DNA of 20,122 bases from Paracoccaceae bacterium (GCA_016764835.1 JAESRD010000387.1:1-20122); one strand, 5' to 3'; shown: positions 7,671-16,107, counted from the stretch's first letter. Notes: a model not told the origin generated them from the sequence alone. Translations and numbers: made by a program.

Positions 7671-8424
7671 ACGGGCCCGCCATATCTTGAAAAAACGCGT
7701 CGCGGACATCGAGCAGACAGGTGTTGAGGCTGCGCGCTTGCGGCCCGCAAAGCCAAGCCATAACACTGGCCGGCACGACCGGATCAACCAGACTGTCCTG
7801 CGCTATTTGGCTGATCGGGTTCAGCCCAGAGGCGCGAATTTTTCCCTGCATTGAAGTGTCAGTCGGCGGGATGCCGATGAAAAAGCTCTGCACATTGCGG
7901 GTGGCCAGCTCTTTTTCGCACATCAGTGTTAGCATTCTGGCTGCGGCTTTTGAGCTGCAATAAGCGGTCCAGCCTTCCATGGCCGTGGTTGCCGCCCCGG
8001 TGCCCGCATTGACGATTGTGCCTTGGCTGGTGGCGAGCAGTGGCAGGGCTGCGGTGATCATGCGGTGAACGCCAATTACGTTGACATCAAGCGTATGCGC
8101 CAGCGCGTCACTGTCGATGGAACCGAAATGGCCAATTGGCCCTATCGTCCCGGCATTATTGACCAAAACATCGAGCTTGCCGGGCAGGCAGGCTATGGCG
8201 CTGGCAATGCTTGCAGGTACGGTGACATCAAGATCAAACACATGTGCGCCCTCAAGATGCGCCTGCCAATCTGGCTGCGCGGCCTTTTGAACCCCGGCAT
8301 AAACTGTGGCGCCTTTGGCCAGCAATATGCCCGTCAGAACCGCGCCAATGCCCCGGCCAGCGCCGGTAACAAGAATGGTTTTGCCAGACAGATCAGGGAC
8401 AGGCACGGCGCTAAGGTTAAACAT
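7654..8424 (-). CDS. SDR family NAD(P)-dependent oxidoreductase
   Basis: A complete 256-residue classical SDR. The cofactor motif TGAGRGIG is at residues 20-27, NNAG at 89-92, the active-site Asn114 in DVNVIG, and YCSSK gives Tyr155 and Lys159. The catalytic Ser, expected 13 residues before the Tyr, is Thr142 (NAGTG where the paralogue at 1-720 has NISSG); a Thr can sometimes serve. ATG 8424 is chosen over an upstream in-frame start at 8484, which would place 20 extra residues before the Rossmann strand and run through the operator at 8470-8486. It diverges from the enolase-superfamily gene across the operator, so it is probably part of the sugar regulon, for example as dehydrogenase of the sugar or of a keto-deoxy acid. 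It shares an IRASG-x-NP-x-S block with the left-edge SDR. Confidence 0.92.
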   Translation of the reverse strand: MFNLSAVPVPDLSGKTILVTGAGRGIGAVLTGILLAKGATVYAGVQKAAQPDWQAHLEGAHVFDLDVTVPASIASAIACLPGKLDVLVNNAGTIGPIGHFGSIDSDALAHTLDVNVIGVHRMITAALPLLATSQGTIVNAGTGAATTAMEGWTAYCSSKAAARMLTLMCEKELATRNVQSFFIGIPPTDTSMQGKIRASGLNPISQIAQDSLVDPVVPASVMAWLCGPQARSLNTCLLDVRDAFFQDMAGPSSSNS

Positions 8425-8469
8425 TTTGCTTGCTTTCTGATTTCTACGTGACAATAAATTGATTAGGAA

Positions 8470-8486
8470 AATTGGTATGACCAATT
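8470..8486. promoter_or_regulatory. Probable GntR/FadR-family operator (perfect 17-bp palindrome)
   Basis: AATTGGTATGACCAATT is a perfect inverted repeat: seven-base arms around a three-base ATG centre. It fits the TGGTnnnACCA pattern bound by FadR-subfamily (FCD) GntR regulators such as PdhR and LldR. It lies in the 114-base spacer between the divergent SDR (start 8424) and enolase-superfamily gene (start 8539), where one dimer could govern both directions. An FCD-type regulator is encoded in the same operon at 16104-16838, the natural candidate to bind here. Confidence 0.75.
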
Positions 8487-8498
8487 AGATAAGTTGAC

Positions 8499-8517
8499 CC
8501 TTTGGCGATGTCAAAGG
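8499..8517 (+). other. Small leader stem-loop before the sugar operon RBS
   Basis: CCTTTG (8499-8504) and CAAAGG (8512-8517) form a six-base stem with a seven-base loop, just upstream of the GGGGGAGG ribosome-binding site (8525-8532) of the first sugar-operon gene. An overlapping TTGAC/GTCAA pairing uses 8494-8498 and 8510-8514. It may be a leader structure or chance; there is no run of T to make it a terminator. Confidence 0.25.
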
Positions 8518-8538
8518 AAAAGCTGGGGGAGGTAATAC

Positions 8539-9666
8539 ATGGCAAAAATTGCACGCATTGAACCGATAACAATCGCTTATGCTGACCCCAATGATTTTGG
8601 CACAGTGCGGCGCACGGTTTTGGTGCGGGTCGAGACCAGCGACGGTGTTGTAGGCTGGGGCGAATGTATTGCTATGTGGCCCGAAGCCTGCCGGGCTGTG
8701 GCCACGATTATCAATGACGGGCTGACGCCGCTGATTGCTGGCGACACGGCTGATGATATCGAGGCGATTTGGGGCAAAATGCGCCGACATCTGCACTGGT
8801 ACGGCGATGGTGGCATTGCCAGTCTTGCCGTCTCGGGCATCGATATGGCGCTCTGGGACATTAAAGGCAAAGTCGCCAATAAGCCGCTTTATGAGCTGTT
8901 TGGCGGGCTAAAGCATGCGCGTCTGCCGGCCAATGCTTCGGCCCATGTCAATAAGAACGGCGAGGTGGCCTGCGTGGCCGAAGTCGTCGGCTTTTTTGAG
9001 GCCGGCTTCCGCTCGACCAAGCTGGGATTTGCCAAAAAGGGCGAAAGCGATATTGGCGGCAATCCTGATATTGATGTGCATTTTGTGAAGGAATTGCGCG
9101 CCGCTTTGGGCGACAAAGCCGAGATCTTGATCGACATTGGCAATGGGGTGCGCTGGGATGTACGCACCGCCATTGATGTTGCCAACCGGATGCATGAGCA
9201 CCGGATCGGCTGGTTTGAGGAGCCGCTGTATTTTACCGATGATGCGGGCTACCGCGCACTGGCCGCCAGTACCGAACTGCGCCTTGCCAGCGGCGAGCGC
9301 GAATTTACCGAGACCGGTTACCGGCGTCAGATGGAATATGTGCAGGCGGTTGATGTTTATGGCATTGATCCGGCCCGCGTTGAGGGCATTACCGGCTTTC
9401 GCCGCGCCGATGCGTTGGCCACTAGGCACGGCAAAACCATCAACGCCCATGCTTGGTCAACGGCGATAACCACGGCCGCGTCGCTACACCTGTCACTGGC
9501 CTCGCCCAATGCCGAAATATTTGAATACAAGCCCTTCGGCGTGTCTGTTCAGGATGATCTGGTGGCCGAAAAACTATGGCACCGCGACGGCTGGGCCTAC
9601 CCGATTGAGGGCGCAGGGTTGGGTATAGAGGTGCAAGAAGATGTTGTGCGGAGATTAGCCGAATGA
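8539..9666 (+). CDS. Mandelate racemase/muconate lactonizing enzyme family protein (sugar-acid dehydratase-like)
   Basis: A 375-residue enolase-superfamily enzyme, typically dehydrating an aldonic or uronic acid to a 2-keto-3-deoxy acid with Mg2+. The N-terminal capping domain (about 1-125) is followed by the barrel. Metal ligands are Asp199 (LIDIGN), Glu227 or Glu228 (WFEEP) and Glu253 (ASGERE). The His304-Asp277 dyad (NAHAW; GIDPAR) places it in the mandelate racemase subgroup. In the KxK motif only Lys161 is present (STKLGF); the second Lys is Gly163, so half of the usual base pair is missing. The ATG has a strong GGAGG (8528-8532) six bases upstream, 53 bases downstream of the operator. 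It leads the ABC-transporter operon, fitting dehydration of the imported sugar acid. The exact substrate cannot be named. Confidence 0.9.
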   Translation: MAKIARIEPITIAYADPNDFGTVRRTVLVRVETSDGVVGWGECIAMWPEACRAVATIINDGLTPLIAGDTADDIEAIWGKMRRHLHWYGDGGIASLAVSGIDMALWDIKGKVANKPLYELFGGLKHARLPANASAHVNKNGEVACVAEVVGFFEAGFRSTKLGFAKKGESDIGGNPDIDVHFVKELRAALGDKAEILIDIGNGVRWDVRTAIDVANRMHEHRIGWFEEPLYFTDDAGYRALAASTELRLASGEREFTETGYRRQMEYVQAVDVYGIDPARVEGITGFRRADALATRHGKTINAHAWSTAITTAASLHLSLASPNAEIFEYKPFGVSVQDDLVAEKLWHRDGWAYPIEGAGLGIEVQEDVVRRLAE

Positions 9667-10445
9667 GCAGGAAAACCAAATATGGTGTGTTTCGTCCCAG
9701 CATTGATGACATTAAAAAAGGCGGTTTTTCAACGCCTTGGGATGCACCTACCATCCCGCCCTTCCCGTTCCGTTTCCGCAACGCTGAAATCCTGACGCTG
9801 TACTGGCGAACGGACCCCGAAGCGATGGCGTTTCTTCTGCCGCCGCCGCTTCAGCCGATCGGTGATATTGCCTGCGTGCATATCTACCGCATGAACGACA
9901 CCGACTATGTTGGCGCCTATTGTGAAGCAAATGTTATGTTTGGCGCGTGTCTAGGTGACAGGGCGGGGGCATATTCTCCCTACCTCGTCCTGTCATCCGA
10001 CGGTGGCGTTAGCCAAGGCCGCGAGGTACACGGCCAGCCCAAAAAGCTGGGCAATCCGAGCCTTGAGTTTCGCGGGGATCTGATGGTCGGCACCGTCGAG
10101 CGCAACGGAATTGACGTGATAACGGGCACCCTGCCCTATAAGCAACAGCCCGTTACGGGCGATGATCTGGCCCCGTATTTTGACTTTAGCACCAACCTGA
10201 ACCTCAAAGCGATTGACCATATCGATGGCCGCCCGGCTATTCGCCAACTGACCAGCCGTAAGCTGACAGATGTGACGGTGCATGAGGCATGGACCGGCCC
10301 CTGCACGGTTGAACTGCGGGCAAATGCGCAACTGCCGGTGTTCCGTCTGCCGGTTATTGAGCCGCTACAAGGTTTCTATTGGCGCGCTGATTTCACCCTC
10401 GTCCCCGGCGAAATCATTCATGATTATCTGGAGGACGGAGCATGA
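9663..10445 (+). CDS. Acetoacetate decarboxylase family protein (ADC-like)
   Basis: A 260-residue protein of the ADC superfamily, which forms a Schiff base between a lysine and a keto acid. Members catalyse decarboxylation or, in some relatives, aldol-type and dehydration chemistry on pyruvate-derived substrates. The signature GREVHGQPKKLG (119-130) supplies the Lys127-Lys128 pair, one being the Schiff-base lysine and its neighbour lowering its pKa. Glu88 in YCEAN is a candidate for the conserved active-site acid. Its ATG overlaps the dehydratase stop (ATGA), and its own stop overlaps the next ATG. Placed directly after a 2-keto-3-deoxy-acid-forming enzyme, it may cleave or decarboxylate that product; this is inference. 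No other aldolase is encoded nearby. Confidence 0.85.
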   Translation: MSRKTKYGVFRPSIDDIKKGGFSTPWDAPTIPPFPFRFRNAEILTLYWRTDPEAMAFLLPPPLQPIGDIACVHIYRMNDTDYVGAYCEANVMFGACLGDRAGAYSPYLVLSSDGGVSQGREVHGQPKKLGNPSLEFRGDLMVGTVERNGIDVITGTLPYKQQPVTGDDLAPYFDFSTNLNLKAIDHIDGRPAIRQLTSRKLTDVTVHEAWTGPCTVELRANAQLPVFRLPVIEPLQGFYWRADFTLVPGEIIHDYLEDGA

Positions 10446-11395
10446 CCGCGCGGGTTGTTGTCACCGATTACACATTTCCAGATGTCGCCGCCGAGCGCAA
10501 AGCCGCTACCGGGGCTGATTTTGCCGCCCTGCAATGCAAAACTGCGGCTGACGTGGCCGCTGCCGTGGCGGGCGCAGATGTTGTGGCCGTGCAGTTCGCG
10601 CCCTTTGGGGCTGATGCTTGCGCTGCGGTAAACCCCGGTGCCACGATCATTCGCTACGGTGTTGGCCATGATAATATTGACCTCAATGCCGCCCGCAAGG
10701 CTGGGCTAAAAGTTGGCTATGTGCCCGACTATTGCGCCGATGAGGTTGCCGAACATACCGCCGCCGCCGCGCTAACGTTGCTCCGCAAATTGGTGCCGCT
10801 TGATGCCTCTGTCCGGGCCGGTGACTGGGCGGCCGTGAAACACGCTAAACCATTAAAACCATTCAAAGAAACCATGTTTGGATTTTTTGGTATGGGTCAA
10901 ATTGGCCAAGCGGTATTGGCCCGGCTCAAGGGCTTTGGCTTTAAGTTTATCACGGCTGATCCGGGGCTGAGCGCGGCGCAGGCCGAGGCGGCAGGCGTTA
11001 CCTTGGTCAGCGCCGACACGCTGCTAGAAACCGCCGATATCATTTCGCTGCACGCGCCCGCAACCGCACAAACCACCAACTTTTTTAACGCGGCCAGATT
11101 GGCACAAATGCAGCCGCATGCGATGCTGGTCAACTCGGCCCGTGGCCAGCTGATTGTTGAGGATGATCTGGCGGCAGCACTTGACAGCGGCACCATTGCC
11201 GGCGCGGCGCTTGACGTGTTCCACACCGAGCCGTTGCCCGAAAATTCCAGCCTGCGCCAAGCGCCCAATCTGCTGATCACCCCCCATGCGGCGTGGTATT
11301 CTGAGGCGGCCATTGACCGGCTACAGGGCCTTGTCGCCCAAGATATTGCCCGCGCACTGGCAGGTCAGCCGCCCCGCAGACCCGTGGCACTTTGA
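10442..11395 (+). CDS. D-isomer-specific 2-hydroxyacid dehydrogenase (CtBP-like)
   Basis: A 317-residue NAD-dependent dehydrogenase interconverting a 2-keto acid and a D-2-hydroxy acid. The cofactor loop FGMGQIG is at 149-155, with an acidic Asp173 after the second strand indicating NAD rather than NADP. The catalytic Arg234 (NSARG), Glu263 (FHTEP) and His282 (TPHAAWYSE) are all present. The YxxGxDNIDL-like segment (72-81) and the AAWYSE after the catalytic His resemble the C-terminal-binding-protein branch. It is coupled to the ADC-like gene by ATGA and is followed by an 89-base gap before the binding-protein gene. It may reduce a keto acid or glyoxylate/hydroxypyruvate-type fragment released by the upstream enzymes. 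Confidence 0.92.
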   Translation: MTARVVVTDYTFPDVAAERKAATGADFAALQCKTAADVAAAVAGADVVAVQFAPFGADACAAVNPGATIIRYGVGHDNIDLNAARKAGLKVGYVPDYCADEVAEHTAAAALTLLRKLVPLDASVRAGDWAAVKHAKPLKPFKETMFGFFGMGQIGQAVLARLKGFGFKFITADPGLSAAQAEAAGVTLVSADTLLETADIISLHAPATAQTTNFFNAARLAQMQPHAMLVNSARGQLIVEDDLAAALDSGTIAGAALDVFHTEPLPENSSLRQAPNLLITPHAAWYSEAAIDRLQGLVAQDIARALAGQPPRRPVAL

Positions 11396-11484
11396 GGATC
11401 ACAGACAATAGGGAGCGCCTAGCAGCCCCCACCGATATCACCCGCGCATATGCGCTTAAACAGAGAAATGATTGGGAGGAAATC

Positions 11485-12531
11485 ATGAAACATTTTACCA
11501 AACTTACAATGGCCGCGACATTGCTGCTCGGTACGGCTGGTTTTGCCACGGCGGAGGGCCATTCGGTAACGCTTGAGACCGGACAAGAGGTCAATATGGT
11601 CTTGCTGCCCAAATTCTTGGGCATTCTGGTTTTTGACCAAGCCAATGAGGGCGCACAAGAGGCCCATGCTGAGCTAGAAAACCCCGGCGAGCTGCTGTTT
11701 ATTGGGCCAACACCTGAGAACTCAACCGCTGGCCAGATCGAGATTATGACCACCGCCGCCACCCAAGGCCAAGGCGCTGTGATGATCTCAAACAATGCTG
11801 GCGACCAGATTGTGCCATCGGCCCTTGCCGCCCAAGAAGCCGGCACGCGGGTTGTGACATGGGATAGCCCGATCCCATCAGGCGAAGGCGAAGATGTGTT
11901 TATCGCCCAAGTCGACTTTGGCTCCATCGGCGTGATTATGGCCGATATGGCTTTCTCAATCCTCGGTGGTGAAGGCCAAATGGCGGTGCTTTCAGCAACA
12001 CCTGATGCGTCTAACCAGAACGCTTGGATTGCAGCCATGCAAGTGGCGCTTGAAGACGAAAAATATGCCAATATAGAGCTGGTAGATGTCGTCTACGGCG
12101 ATGACCAAGCTGAGGTGAGCTATAATCGGGCGCTGGCTTTGGTTGACCAATATCCTGATCTTGGCGTGATTATGTCGCCAACAACAGTGGGCATTCAGGC
12201 CGCTGCGAAGGCAATGCAAGATGAGGGTCTTTGCGAACAGGTCAAGGTTTCCGGCCTTGGTCTGCCATCGGAAATGCTGAGCTACACGCTGAACGGCTGT
12301 GCGCCAGAATTTGCGCTCTGGGACTTCCGCGATCTTGGCTACCTCACCTATTTCACCGCCTACGGTCTGGCCAGTGGCCAGCTGACAGGTGATATCGGCG
12401 AGACATTTAGCGCAGGCCGCATGGGTGACTACACGATCGAAGAAGATCCGGGCCGCCCAGGTACGAAGCGTATTTTGATGGGGCCATTCACGGTCTATAC
12501 GGCAGAAAACGTCGAAGCCGCCGCGAATTAA
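11485..12531 (+). CDS. Rhamnose-type sugar ABC transporter substrate-binding protein
   Basis: A 348-residue periplasmic binding protein of the ribose/rhamnose class (Peripla_BP_4). The signal peptide is [20 protein letters not shown] followed by ATA, with cleavage likely after Ala23; there is no lipobox cysteine. The mature N-terminus contains [22 protein letters not shown] and then the [15 protein letters not shown] block (72-86), which resembles RhaS/AI-2-type binding proteins. GGGAGGA (11474-11480) sits just upstream of ATG 11485, a strong ribosome-binding site matching high expression. A longer in-frame start at 11392 would put non-signal sequence before the signal peptide, so I reject it. 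Two cysteines (GLCEQ, NGCAPE) could pair. A stem-loop follows the gene. The presence of two permeases and a rhamnose mutarotase argues for a rhamnose-like ligand. Confidence 0.92.
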   Translation: MKHFTKLTMAATLLLGTAGFATAEGHSVTLETGQEVNMVLLPKFLGILVFDQANEGAQEAHAELENPGELLFIGPTPENSTAGQIEIMTTAATQGQGAVMISNNAGDQIVPSALAAQEAGTRVVTWDSPIPSGEGEDVFIAQVDFGSIGVIMADMAFSILGGEGQMAVLSATPDASNQNAWIAAMQVALEDEKYANIELVDVVYGDDQAEVSYNRALALVDQYPDLGVIMSPTTVGIQAAAKAMQDEGLCEQVKVSGLGLPSEMLSYTLNGCAPEFALWDFRDLGYLTYFTAYGLASGQLTGDIGETFSAGRMGDYTIEEDPGRPGTKRILMGPFTVYTAENVEAAAN

Positions 12532-12541
12532 GTGCACAGAT

Positions 12542-12568
12542 CGGTCAGCGGGCTCGCCTCGCTGACCG
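12542..12568 (+). other. Intercistronic stem-loop between binding-protein and ATPase genes
   Basis: CGGTCAGCG (12542-12550) and CGCTGACCG (12560-12568) form a perfect nine-base GC-rich stem with a nine-base loop in the 62-base gap after the binding-protein gene. There is no following T-run, so it is unlikely to be a full terminator. Such hairpins commonly protect the 3' end of the abundant binding-protein message and reduce read-through to the ATPase and permeases. Confidence 0.6.
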
Positions 12569-12593
12569 GCACCTACTTTGAAGGGTCGCAAAC

Positions 12594-14105
12594 ATGAAAG
12601 ATCAGCCCGTTCTTCAACTTGAGAACATCTCCAAACATTTTGGCATGACCATTGCCTTGGCGGATATGTCGATCACGCTGCATCCCGGCGAAGTCCACGC
12701 GATTGTTGGCGAAAACGGGGCTGGCAAATCGACCATGATCAAGGTGATGACCGGCATCTATCAACCCAGTGCTGGCACGATCCTAATAGGCGGCAAGCCG
12801 CAAGTTATCTCAGGGCCGCAAGCCGCGCGTGACGCCGGTATTGCCGCTATTTATCAAGAGCCTATGGTCTTTCCCGATCTGGACGTGACCGAGAATATTT
12901 TCATCAGCGATACCAGTGCTGGCCTGCTGATGCGCCCCGCCGCACAGCGCCGCCGCGCCATAGAGTTGATAGAGCGTATTGGCATAAACCTAGACCCTGA
13001 CCGGATTGCCAGCGGTCTGACATTGGCCGAGCAACAGGTGGTCGAGATCGCTCGCGCGCTGAGCCAAGACGTGCGCATTTTGATCATGGATGAGCCGACC
13101 GCCTCGCTTTCGGCGCATGAGGCCGCACAGCTGCGCAAGATTGCCAAAACATTGGCCGCGCAAGGCGTTGCTGTGGTCTATATTTCGCACCGGCTCGAAG
13201 AGATTTTTGAGATCGCTGACCGGGTGACTGTTATCCGCGACGGCGCGCATATATCGACCAAACCGATTGCCAGTGTCACCGCTGACAGCATGATATCAGA
13301 GATGGTCGGGCGCGAGGTTGGCAACTACTTTGCCAAAGCGCCGGGCACGGTGACTGATGAGGTAATTTTGCAGGTTCAAAACCTGTCGCTGGCCGGGGTG
13401 TTCAAAGACATCACGTTTGATCTGCATAAGGGCGAGATCCTGTGCATGGCCGGGCTGGTCGGCGCGCGGCGCACCGATGTGGCGCTCGCGCTGTTTGGCG
13501 TCACTCCAACCGCGACTGGCGAGGTGACTTACAAGGGCAAACCGGCGCGGTTTAGGTCACCGCGCGAGGCGATTGACGCGGGCGTTGCCTATGTCTCGGA
13601 AGACCGGCGCAAGCTTGGGCTGGCCATGCCCATGTCGATCCGCTCGAATATCAGCCTCGTCACACTTGATGCGTTCCTGTCACGGTTTGGCCTGCTCAAC
13701 CGCGAAAAAGAAACCGCCGTTGCGCATAGTTACCGCGAAAGGCTCAACATTCGCACCCAAGATGTGGATAGCGAGGTTGGCATGCTTTCTGGCGGCAACC
13801 AGCAAAAGGTGATGCTGGCCAAATGGCTCAATATGGAGCCAGACCTGTTGATCTTTGATGAGCCAACCCGCGGCATTGATATTGGCGCCAAGGCAGAAGT
13901 GCATGATCTTATACGCGAATTTGCCGCCGCTGGTGGTGCGGTCTTGGTCATATCATCTGACCTGCCCGAGGTTCTGGCACTTGGTGACCGCATTCTTGTC
14001 ATGCGCGAGGGCCAGCAAATGGGCATTCTCGACACGTCAGAGGCCACGCAAGAACGAGTGATGATACTGGCCACCGGCCAGACCGCTTTGAGAGAGGCCG
14101 TATAA
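12594..14105 (+). CDS. Sugar ABC transporter ATP-binding protein (two ABC domains)
   Basis: A 503-residue fused double ATPase of the ribose/rhamnose importer type, acting on the inner face of the membrane with the two permeases that follow. Domain 1 has Walker A GENGAGKST (39-47), a divergent signature LTLAEQQVVEIA (142-153), Walker B ILIMDEP (162-168) and His199. Domain 2 has a degenerate Walker A GLVGARRTD (287-295) with no lysine, an intact signature LSGGNQQK (398-405) and Walker B LLIFDEP (418-424). This asymmetry, with one functional P-loop, is normal in RbsA-type proteins. The start at 12594 follows a 62-base gap with a stem-loop; its stop TAA shares a base with the next ATG (TAATG at 14103-14107). 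The ligand is inferred only from the neighbours. Confidence 0.96.
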   Translation: MKDQPVLQLENISKHFGMTIALADMSITLHPGEVHAIVGENGAGKSTMIKVMTGIYQPSAGTILIGGKPQVISGPQAARDAGIAAIYQEPMVFPDLDVTENIFISDTSAGLLMRPAAQRRRAIELIERIGINLDPDRIASGLTLAEQQVVEIARALSQDVRILIMDEPTASLSAHEAAQLRKIAKTLAAQGVAVVYISHRLEEIFEIADRVTVIRDGAHISTKPIASVTADSMISEMVGREVGNYFAKAPGTVTDEVILQVQNLSLAGVFKDITFDLHKGEILCMAGLVGARRTDVALALFGVTPTATGEVTYKGKPARFRSPREAIDAGVAYVSEDRRKLGLAMPMSIRSNISLVTLDAFLSRFGLLNREKETAVAHSYRERLNIRTQDVDSEVGMLSGGNQQKVMLAKWLNMEPDLLIFDEPTRGIDIGAKAEVHDLIREFAAAGGAVLVISSDLPEVLALGDRILVMREGQQMGILDTSEATQERVMILATGQTALREAV

Positions 14106-15124
14106 TGTTGGCTCGCATTTCCCCGCAAACCCTGCGCATTTTGGCGCTTTTAGCCGTGGTTCTGGCGGTGTTGTTGTTCTTTTCAACCCAAGTGCCAAAC
14201 TATCTCAACGGCCGTTTGTTCAACCGTATTTCCAGCTCAGTGGCTATCATGGCGCTTATTGCCTGCGGCCAAACGCTGGTGATCCTGACCCGCAATATTG
14301 ATCTGTCTATTGGCTCAATCGTCGGCTTTGTCGCCTTCGCCACCGGCAGTCTGATCACCAATAACCCAGAGCTGGGGCCGGTACTGCTGGTCAGCTATTC
14401 CATCATCTTGGGCGCGTGTTTTGGCGTGGTCAACGGGTTGCTTGTCGCCTTTCTGCGCATCCCGTCAATCATCGTCACGCTGGCGACAATGGCGCTGTTT
14501 CGCTCGTCGCTGGTTGAGTATTCCGACGCCAAATCTATTACCACCGGCAACCTGCCCGAATGGCTGATCAGCTTCCCAAATTATAAAGTGCTGACCTTTG
14601 GCACATTGCAGCTGCGGGCCGGGTTCTTGGTCGCGGTGCTGGTGGTCATCGCCGTGCATATCGCCCTGACCCATCTGCGCCCGGCCCGCAAACTTTATGC
14701 TGTTGGCTCAAACCCCGAAGCCGCCGAAATGGCCGGGATCAACACCAAGCTGGTGGTCCTGTCGGCCTTTGCCTGCGCCGGCGCTTTGGCCGGGCTGGCC
14801 GGCTTCATGTTCCTCGCGCGGTTCGGCACCATCACCGTGGTCGCCGGGCTGGGGATCGAGCTAAAGTCGGTCGCAGCCTCGGTGGTCGGCGGGGTCAATA
14901 TATTTGGCGGTTCTGGCACGGTTATTGGCGCGCTGCTCGGCGCAATTTTGGTTGATTTGATCGATATGTCGCTGGTGCGGTGGGCCTTGGTCAGCGAGTT
15001 CTGGCGCGAGGCCGTACTTGGCACGCTGATCCTGTTATCGGTCGCCGCTGATGCGATCCTTATGCGCCGTCTTATAGCCCTGCGTGTCGCCCGCGAGAAG
15101 ACGACAAAGGAGAACGCGCCATGA
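14105..15124 (+). CDS. Sugar ABC transporter permease (first subunit)
   Basis: A 339-residue integral membrane protein of the branched-chain amino acid/ribose permease class (BPD_transp_2). It has eight or more hydrophobic segments, starting with LALLAVVLAVLLFF. The cytoplasmic coupling region AVGSNPEAAEMAGI and the late GGVNIFGGSGTVIGALLGA motif are typical of RbsC/RhaP-type permeases. It starts on the ATPase stop (TAATG) and ends by overlapping the second permease (ATGA at 15121-15124), so both are produced together and presumably form a heterodimeric channel, as in the rhamnose importer, which uses two different permeases. Confidence 0.95.
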   Translation: MLARISPQTLRILALLAVVLAVLLFFSTQVPNYLNGRLFNRISSSVAIMALIACGQTLVILTRNIDLSIGSIVGFVAFATGSLITNNPELGPVLLVSYSIILGACFGVVNGLLVAFLRIPSIIVTLATMALFRSSLVEYSDAKSITTGNLPEWLISFPNYKVLTFGTLQLRAGFLVAVLVVIAVHIALTHLRPARKLYAVGSNPEAAEMAGINTKLVVLSAFACAGALAGLAGFMFLARFGTITVVAGLGIELKSVAASVVGGVNIFGGSGTVIGALLGAILVDLIDMSLVRWALVSEFWREAVLGTLILLSVAADAILMRRLIALRVAREKTTKENAP

Positions 15125-16107
15125 AAACCGTATTCGCCCGTTTGCAAAGCTGGGAAGGCTTTTTGCTTTGCGCGCTGATCCTAATTATATTGGTCAATTC
15201 GAGCCTGTCGCCGCAATTTATGACGGTCTCCAATCAGGTCAATCTGTTCCAGCTCTCGATTGAGAAAATTATAGTGGCCTTGGCCATGACCTTTATCATT
15301 ATCAACGCCGAGATCGACCTCTCAGTCGGCTCAATGATGGGGCTGTCGGCTTGCGCCTTTGGCTGGATGTTTCAACAAGGCATGCCCAGCGGCGCGGCGA
15401 TATTGATCTGTCTGATCATTGGCGCTATGGGCGGCGCGCTCAACGGTTGGTTCATCGCCAAAGTTGGGCTGCCATCGCTGGTAGTCACACTGGCAACGCT
15501 GATCGGCTATCGCGGTTTGGCGCGGGTATTGGTTGAGGATCGCGGCATCAATGATTTCCCCGAATGGTTTGACGCTTTGGGCCAGAAAGGCCTGCTTGGC
15601 CCGATCCCATTTGCCAATATCGCCTTCGTGGTTTTGTTCATTATCCTTTATATCGTGCTGCAACGCACAGGTTTTGGCCGTAAGACCTATGTAATTGGTA
15701 CCAATAGAGAAATGGCCGATTTTGCCGGGATTGATACTGCCCGTCATAAGCTAATCTTGTTCACCGGCGCGGGCCTTATCGCCGCCTTTGCCGGGCTGCT
15801 CTACGCGGCGCGCGTGGGCGCTGTGCGCGGCGATGTCGCCCTTGGGTTTGAGCTGGATATTATCACTATTGTTCTGCTCGGCGGGGTGAGCATTTTTGGC
15901 GGTACCGGCTCGCTTGTCGGGACGCTACTGGCGGTTATGATTGTGCTTAATTTGCGCAACGGGATGGCGCTTTTAAACATCACCGGCCATATCCAAACCG
16001 GCGTTATTGGCCTCTTGCTGATCGGTTCGGTTGTGGCGCCGCGGCTAAACCTTGGCAAGCTATTGCGCCGCCAAACTGGGCCAAATATGACAAAGGGAAA
16101 GACATGA
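15121..16107 (+). CDS. Sugar ABC transporter permease (second subunit)
   Basis: A 328-residue membrane permease, paralogous to the preceding one. Its coupling loop is VIGTNREMADFAGIDTARHK, followed by GGVSIFGGTGSLVGTLLAV, and it has multiple hydrophobic helices from the N-terminal LLCALILIILV onward. The family commonly builds homodimers, but two distinct permeases next to one binding protein and one double ATPase is the RhaP/RhaQ (also AI-2-type) arrangement. It overlaps the regulator gene downstream by ATGA (16104-16107). Confidence 0.95.
   Translation: MKTVFARLQSWEGFLLCALILIILVNSSLSPQFMTVSNQVNLFQLSIEKIIVALAMTFIIINAEIDLSVGSMMGLSACAFGWMFQQGMPSGAAILICLIIGAMGGALNGWFIAKVGLPSLVVTLATLIGYRGLARVLVEDRGINDFPEWFDALGQKGLLGPIPFANIAFVVLFIILYIVLQRTGFGRKTYVIGTNREMADFAGIDTARHKLILFTGAGLIAAFAGLLYAARVGAVRGDVALGFELDIITIVLLGGVSIFGGTGSLVGTLLAVMIVLNLRNGMALLNITGHIQTGVIGLLLIGSVVAPRLNLGKLLRRQTGPNMTKGKT

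Noticed and set aside
8908..9450. A 180-codon open frame antisense to the enolase-superfamily gene
   Set aside because: Overlaps a gene with all metal ligands in place; no family features of its own.
11444..11455. GCGCATATGCGC, a perfect 12-bp palindrome in the 89-base gap before the binding-protein gene
   Set aside because: It does not match the FadR-type operator pattern and is short for this GC content; I see no partner copy, so chance is likely.
11277..12071. A 264-codon open frame antisense to the dehydrogenase end and binding-protein gene
   Set aside because: It has low-complexity Ser/Ala/Pro-rich composition and no motifs, and it lies opposite two convincing genes.
12542..12568. The hairpin after the binding-protein gene as a rho-independent terminator
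   Set aside because: No U-tract follows, and the ATPase and permeases downstream depend on the same transcript.
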